64,000 bases of DNA from Microthyrium microscopicum (taxonomy: Eukaryota > Ascomycota > Dothideomycetes > Microthyriales > Microthyriaceae), in contig MU004237.1 of assembly GCA_010405405.1 (NCBI GenBank), positions 1,561,345 through 1,625,344 of the forward strand. The letters run 5' to 3'. Of the stretch, positions 58,970 through 64,000 are shown in pieces. Position 1 is the stretch's first letter, and each line of letters starts with the position of its first letter. A program made the translations under genes and the position numbers. The notes under the pieces are model-generated. The model made no database searches and was not told the DNA's origin. It saw only the letters and a list, made by a program, of their open reading frames with translations.

Positions 58970-60369
58970 ATGGACACCCAACCTCATCTGAAAATCTTCA
59001 ATACTCCCCAGAAGCATGACGCCAGGTTTCCTCTCTTCACCAAGTTGCCCCCAGAGATCCGCTTCATGATATGGCAATGTGCTCTCCAGCGAAATCGAAT
59101 CATCAAACTGTCCCTGAGACCCCTGTCTGTCGCAGATGGCGCAGACACTGGCTCCTACATCGATGGCACTGAGCGATACCATCTCATCGTCAACGGGATC
59201 CAGCTCCAGAGTAAGATCTTTCAGGTCAATCGCGAATCGAGAGAAGCTGCCCTTGTCTTTTATCGAGTTCATCTACCTTGCCAATTCCCCTTTAAGCCAC
59301 GTGAAAAGGATATCATGAAGTGGGCGCAAGGGGTTTTCCACTATAATCCTGAATGGGACTTTCTTAGTATATACTCCCGAGGCGGTAAGCACCACGACAT
59401 CCGAAGTTTCGCGAATTTCCTCCACCGCCTGAAGAACGATGATCCAAAACACGTTGGGCTATTGCATCTTGCTGTTAACAGATTTGATACCTTTTATAAT
59501 CTTACTCGATACAAGGTTGCCAGTGAAGGGAATCGGGATAGGGACCCCCACGATGTGAGTTTCGTTTATCATGTTATACCTGTTCGATCAGAACCGAGGA
59601 CTACGAAAAGTCCTACAACTGAACGATTCAGACGACTGAAGAGTCCAGATATCCACAACACCTATCAATTCTCAAAGCTGTACCCTTGCACTAACATCGC
59701 CAGGATCCTCCAGTCCTGGAAGCAAACCATCTCAAGGCCATATACGATACACTGGATCAACTACAAGAAGTCTTTTTCATTTGCACACCACAAACCTCCG
59801 GCCGACGGAAAATGGCCGCAAAACCTGATGGTACTGGAGGTCACATCATGGGCACTGCTTTCTTCAATCGCGCTCATCCAATCTGGAACAGCACGCTGGC
59901 CACATTCGACCGATTGGAGCGAGATCCTCGCCTCATACCCAAAGACTTGGAAAAGGTTTCTGTTCGCCACCAGTGGGGCGAAATACAGTCGCGAGACATG
60001 CTTCAAAGTTGGCAAAGGATGCTGAAACACTGCGGTATCAATGAGCCATTACAGGCGAAATACACATTCCTGTTAGCCACAGTACCTCAAGCTGCATTTG
60101 CAAACCATGTATTTGGACAGAAGACCGCTAGAGAAATGCTCAAACATGAAGATAGTCGGGTCATTGCGATGCCATATGATGAAGCGTCGACCAAGCGATA
60201 CGAGGAGCAGAGTTCGAGAGGAATTGAGAATGTTTTTGGTTTCTGGCTGTTTTCATTGGATTCCCCGAGTGCACTACTTGAAAAGACTGATGGAGACGAT
60301 GGCGATTTATGCAAATTCTTGGATTTGTCGAATAATTGGCCTGGACTTGGGGTATTTGACTTGCCATAA
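58970..60369 (+). CDS. 2EXR-type fungal protein
   Basis: Two exons, 58970-59554 and 59704-60369 (416 residues). ATG 58970 was chosen because the frame upstream has only a GTG. The start of the domain reads FPLFTKLPPEIRFMIWQCAL (2EXR signature), followed by FQVNRESREAALVFYRVHL. The first frame remains open past 59554, but the downstream frame carries clear coding sequence (LKAIYDTLDQLQEVFFICTP and FWLFSLDSP). An intron with strong donor gtgagt (59555) and acceptor cgccag (59703) joins the two in phase: PHD|DPPVLEANHL. The intron (149 bp) is longer than most here. The closing GFWLF motif is common in this fungal family. Function unknown. Confidence 0.78.
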
Positions 60370-60590
60370 CTGGTCGTAAAAGGTTAATATCACATACAAG
60401 TTAACCCTTTGAAGTGGTTTGAATTCTTGTCGAGGCCTGATCAAAATATAATTCATTGATGCTATATCGTATTCGGTTGCATAACCCATACCGCATCCAT
60501 TTTATCCAAACATGAAACGCTAATCCATCAATGCATATCCTCCAACACGCTCATTTCTTCAGAACCCGTCACTTTGTTCCAGTCCGTCCA

Positions 60591-61952
60591 TCAGAACTTT
60601 CCGCCTTCTATATCCCCGTTCACTATATACAGCGGCGACACCTGCGGCATAGCAGGCAGATAGCTGTCTCTATCACCGAACGGATCTACGGTAGTATCTC
60701 TCCGTGAATAGCTGTGTTCATAGTACCCCGACACATAGCTCTGCACACTTGGACTCTGCCGATGTGTTGGCGTGCGCGGCATGGGCGGTAGCTGTGGTAC
60801 TGGTGGCACCTCCTCGAAAGACATTGTTGGTGGGCGATTCGCAGGCCTCACTGGCGCAGTGCTCGCGTTGCTGTTACTTCTACTACGCAACGTCGATGTG
60901 GCCAGTGTGTTCTGGCTGCTCGCCGTGTTACTGCGGGAGCGCAGTGGCGCGGGGACGAGTGTTTCGTTGCCAGAGACCGCGGAGTGGGCGGAGTGGGTAG
61001 TGCGTGCGGTCGCGCCGGACCCGGTACGGGATATCCGGCCGGGTACAGTGTTGGTTGCTCGGCGGGAGTAATAGTCCGAGGTAGATGTGTTGAGGGACCA
61101 GTTCTGACTGTCGTCTTGGAAGTTGGGTTGTTCGTACCATGGGGATTGTCGCCAGTGTTTGTCATCAGGGAAGAGGTCGAGACGTGTAGCGGTCTTGCGG
61201 GCCTCCTTGGCCGAGATGAGCTTAGGTGCTGGCCCCGTTGGAAGAGGTGGTTGGATGGGTGTTAGCTGGGGTCGAGTGGGTTCGCTTTGGTAGGCCGGGA
61301 TGGTGGATTTGAGTGGGTAGTTAGAGACTGTCGATTTGCGGTCCGGCGCGGCATTGTGATATTGGGGCATTTGAGGCTGGATGGGTTGGGAAGCTTGTCG
61401 TACTTCGCGGTGCAATTGGGGCATTTGTTGCGTTTCGTTAAATTGCGGCAGCTTTGGCTGTCGAAGTTGCTGTGGTTGATATTGAAGTATCGTCTGTTGT
61501 TGAAGTTGCTGCTGTTTTTGATATTGCGACATGACTTGTTGCTGATGTTGCGGTTTTTCATTATATGATGGCATCTGTTGTTGATAGTGACCATGCTTCT
61601 CTTGATACTGCACAGGTTCTCTGGTTGTAGCGGTAGTTGAAGGTGGAGTGCTCATTGGAGATATTCCTTTTGGCACCATGACCACCTTTGGAGGTTTCCG
61701 ACCACCACAGCATGATATACATTGTCGTATTAGAAAGTTAAGAATTATGATTAGGAAGACCAGACCAAAGAAACCAGCAATTGAGAACGCGACGATATAA
61801 GATGTCTGATTCGCCTTTGGTGACAAGCTGTTGGTATTGTTTGTCGTTCCGTTTGAGGCTGATGTTGCTGATGGATCGAGGCCTGTTGCAACTGCGACCG
61901 TCACAGTGGCCATGGTAGTTGGACTACTACTCATCGTGGTAGGGTCGCTCAT
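60591..61952 (-). CDS. single-pass membrane protein with Gln/Pro-rich cytosolic tail
   Basis: 453 residues from ATG 61952. The frame is open further upstream but with a leader-like sequence and no convincing start. A Ser/Thr/Asn-rich outer segment (about 45 residues, potential O-glycosylation) is followed by one transmembrane helix (SYIVAFSIAGFFGLVFLIII), a CISCCGG cysteine cluster just inside (possible palmitoylation), then a long Gln/Pro/Tyr-rich tail (QQQLQQQTILQYQPQQL) and Ser/Arg-rich stretches (SRSNSNAS). The layout resembles fungal Mid2/WSC-like or septal/plasma-membrane sensor proteins, but I see no conserved domain. There is no signal peptide from this start, so it may be a type III membrane protein. 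Confidence 0.7.
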   Translation of the reverse strand: MSDPTTMSSSPTTMATVTVAVATGLDPSATSASNGTTNNTNSLSPKANQTSYIVAFSIAGFFGLVFLIIILNFLIRQCISCCGGRKPPKVVMVPKGISPMSTPPSTTATTREPVQYQEKHGHYQQQMPSYNEKPQHQQQVMSQYQKQQQLQQQTILQYQPQQLRQPKLPQFNETQQMPQLHREVRQASQPIQPQMPQYHNAAPDRKSTVSNYPLKSTIPAYQSEPTRPQLTPIQPPLPTGPAPKLISAKEARKTATRLDLFPDDKHWRQSPWYEQPNFQDDSQNWSLNTSTSDYYSRRATNTVPGRISRTGSGATARTTHSAHSAVSGNETLVPAPLRSRSNTASSQNTLATSTLRSRSNSNASTAPVRPANRPPTMSFEEVPPVPQLPPMPRTPTHRQSPSVQSYVSGYYEHSYSRRDTTVDPFGDRDSYLPAMPQVSPLYIVNGDIEGGKF

Positions 61953-63512
61953 TGCCCCGAATTTAAACGAAATTACAGGCGATCCAATAGAATCCTTGAG
62001 GCACTGTTTCAGCCAATGGCGCAATAGATGGCATAAAGAAATCTCCGATATTTGACGAACGAATGAATGAATGTAGTTAATATAAAGAGCGATTGTTATA
62101 TGATGAATGAATGCATAATGTAAAAAGGAATACAGAAACAGCAACGAAGGAGACGCATCAGGAGAAAAAATCAGCAGCCAGTGGAGTAACTGTGGACGCG
62201 ATCGCCTTAAAGTCCAATTCCGGAGAGAAAGCACTCATCGCGTTGAAGGCTTGAAATGGGTGCAAGATTCATGGTTCAAATCTTCTGGCTTCTAGACGGT
62301 AGCTAGCCGCAAAGTACAATACGAGTTAGCCTGGGGCAGAATTGGGTGAAGTTGAACGCCATGGCGAGAATAATCACGTTGGGTTTGCTGAATCTAGATG
62401 GCTGACGGTGGAGGAACAATACGCTAAGCGTACAAGGCGACGCCCCCTAAAGAGTGGAGCGCTGAAGAACATTCTTGAGAACGTGGTATAGAAGAATTGT
62501 AGTACCCCAATTTGGTTGTAAATTCCCGAGTGATTATTCGGGAAACGTTGTAAGAAGATCCAAACTTGCTGCGATTATGCGATAGGAGATGTTGTCCTTC
62601 GAATCCACTAGTGTTGAGGTCAAAGTAGGGAATGAAGAGCAAATCTTGGCAGCCTTGAAGGTTAGAGGCTCTTAAAGTACGGAGCTGTGATTTGTGGGGT
62701 CTCCATAATGATCGGAGACACGAAAACACGCACGACACGCGTGAGATATTTTTATGCTTTGATTCTCAAGACGCTAGAATCAATCCACGCGTTTGTCAAG
62801 AAGGCTAATTCGTGGGGTTAGTATGATCTCGACTGCTTGTCCTTCCAACATCTTCTTGATGTTCAGGAGTCAGGAGTTCAGGTCGTTTCTGGAGTTCGGA
62901 CAGAAGGAAGCTCGCAAGAAGGTGGCTTTGAAGTTGTCAACGTTCGAGCTCCACTTCAATTGTCACAATGGGGTCCAAAATACAAAATGTCCAACCATCG
63001 CAGCAGGCGTAGGACCAGATTGTGAATTGACTCTCAGGCGATAAACCCAAGCAAACCGGGGGTACAGAACCAGAAGAGATATTGGTGAAGCTGCAAAGAC
63101 ATGTAAATGATCAAGGTAACAAGCTGATGTGTGAGGAGAGCTGCGAGAGTAGGGAGCATCTTGATCTGTATGACGTCGACTTGCCCACATCTGACTACTC
63201 TTGAGTGGTGACACGACAGCTTCTTATTCTCTGTAATCCGAGTATATACTTATGATCTTTCCATAGGAGATGAAGCACTCGATGATACATCATCATGAAA
63301 GACAGACATAACTGGTAGCATTGAAGTTGAACATTGAAGAGCAGGAACCACGTGCGACATCTGGATACCCCTTATCGGCCCGATCACGGCAATCTACCCG
63401 CACATCTGCGTTCCGGAGGCACGTGCAGTCCTCCACAGGCAGCCGCAGCTCCATCTCTAACATCGTCCTTCATTTATCCTGCTTGCTGGTTTATTCTTTT
63501 AACCATGGCATT
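61953..63512. other. intergenic
   Basis: 1.56 kb between divergent genes. It includes the probable leader of the membrane-protein gene (about 61953-62240). No gene is recognised. Short frames near 62424-62738 and 62793-63044 have no motifs. Confidence 0.5.
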
Positions 63513-63788
63513 ATGGCTACGCGCATACCCTTCCCTCGCGATCCCGAACAGTTCGATAAAGACGACCGAGTCTCGTTCGACAAAATTGAAAACAAATGGA
63601 TTCTGGAAGATGATTTCGATCAATCAGAGTGGGAATTCAACGAACTCGTAGGGAAATGGGTTGCCGTCCAACAGATAGATGCGACCGTACTTGAACGTTA
63701 TAATCAGGCGTATGCGGTTCCTGGTGTATCCGATGAGGCGGAGACTGCGGCAACGAAGCGCAAGCGTGAACAACTGGCAAATGGAGAG
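63513..63788 (+). CDS. Cus2/HTATSF1-like splicing factor, first exon only
   Basis: ATG 63513 opens a 92-codon exon: FPRDPEQFDKDDRVSFDKIE, NKWILEDDFDQSEWEFNEL, VGKWVAVQQID and the basic ATKRKREQLANGE. This order (NKWxLExxDGxExEF, GKWVPxxD, AYxVxGVDE, KRKR) is the N-terminal signature of fungal Cus2/HTATSF1 (U2 snRNP-associated, RRM-containing). A strong donor gtaaga follows at 63789. In the remaining 210 bp I could not find the expected RRM-containing exon (candidate acceptor gtatag near 63867, but the sequence after it does not look coding). Either a long intron continues past the window or this is a truncated copy. Confidence 0.6.
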
Positions 63789-64000
63789 GTAAGAATCCAT
63801 GGCGCAAAACCATCTTGGTGTTTCCCCATTAGCAGAGCATGTTATCGCGACCATTGAGTGGTATAGGAACTACATGGCGGCAGCCAGAGCCAAGATCATG
63901 GGGCTTTCAGCAAGGATCTATATAGCATGTATAACAGACACCCGTAGCACTCAGTGGCCATCATAACATGTTCTCCTCAACTTAATTGATCGCTATTAGG
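63789..64000 (+). other. downstream of the Cus2-like exon, nothing clear
   Basis: 212 bp to the window end. It contains possible acceptors but no recognisable continuation of the splicing-factor gene. Confidence 0.4.

Noticed and set aside
62268-62290. tRNA B-box-like ggttcaaatc
   Set aside because: No A box or cloverleaf can be drawn upstream.

Overview
The window is nuclear DNA of a filamentous ascomycete (Pezizomycotina; a Dothideomycete is my best guess, not proven). The basis is many 44-60 bp GT-AG introns with CTAAY/CTGAY-like branch sites, fungal families (GCN20, Prp43, Ato/GPR1, DUR3-type symporter, 2EXR and F-box-like proteins, a Byr4-like protein) and CT-rich promoters. I found no rRNA, tRNA, CRISPR array or intact transposable element.

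Left part (1-22.5 kb): the 3' end of a GCN20-type ABC-F gene; about 7 kb without a convincing gene but with a run of small hairpins at 1965-2140; a long single-exon Byr4/Bfa1-like septation regulator; a secreted, probably GPI-anchored PQQ-type sorbosone dehydrogenase with a GC-AG intron; a repeat-rich tract (a duplicated ~174 bp block and a 7 x 19 bp minisatellite); an F-box-like protein; and the DEAH helicase Prp43.

Middle part (23.2-42 kb): the most unusual locus is 23217-25353. Sixteen very small exons, most split in phase 1, can be joined into a ~399-residue secreted protein with several cysteine modules. At least the first, third, fourth and last modules follow a C-C-CC-C-C cystine-knot (knottin) pattern, and two are preceded by Lys-Arg Kex2-type sites. 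It looks like a processed multi-knottin precursor. Next come genes that resemble a small-molecule catabolism or scavenging cluster: an MDR reductase, a 2EXR protein, a bacterial-luciferase-like (NtaA/SnaA/DszA family) monooxygenase, a DUR3-type symporter, a second MDR protein, an Ato/GPR1-type acetate/ammonium transporter, a DszC/SfnB-type acyl-CoA-dehydrogenase-fold flavoenzyme and a secreted L-amino-acid oxidase. An FMN monooxygenase plus a DszC-like enzyme with nitrogen/acetate transporters suggests sulfur or nitrogen salvage from organic compounds (inference).

Right part (42-64 kb): a giant (~3245 aa) Lys/Glu/Ala-rich scaffold-like protein with 13 copies of a ~50-90 residue repeat and nine W-x-x-F motifs, mostly next to acidic residues; a gene-poor stretch; a secreted Asp/Arg/Gly- and Pro-rich repeat protein; a decayed multi-exon gene; a second 2EXR-type protein whose two frames are joined by an intron; a single-pass membrane protein with a Gln/Pro-rich tail; and the first exon of a Cus2/HTATSF1-like splicing factor whose continuation is not seen before the window ends. 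Exon coordinates are my own reading of splice sites and have not been checked against transcripts.
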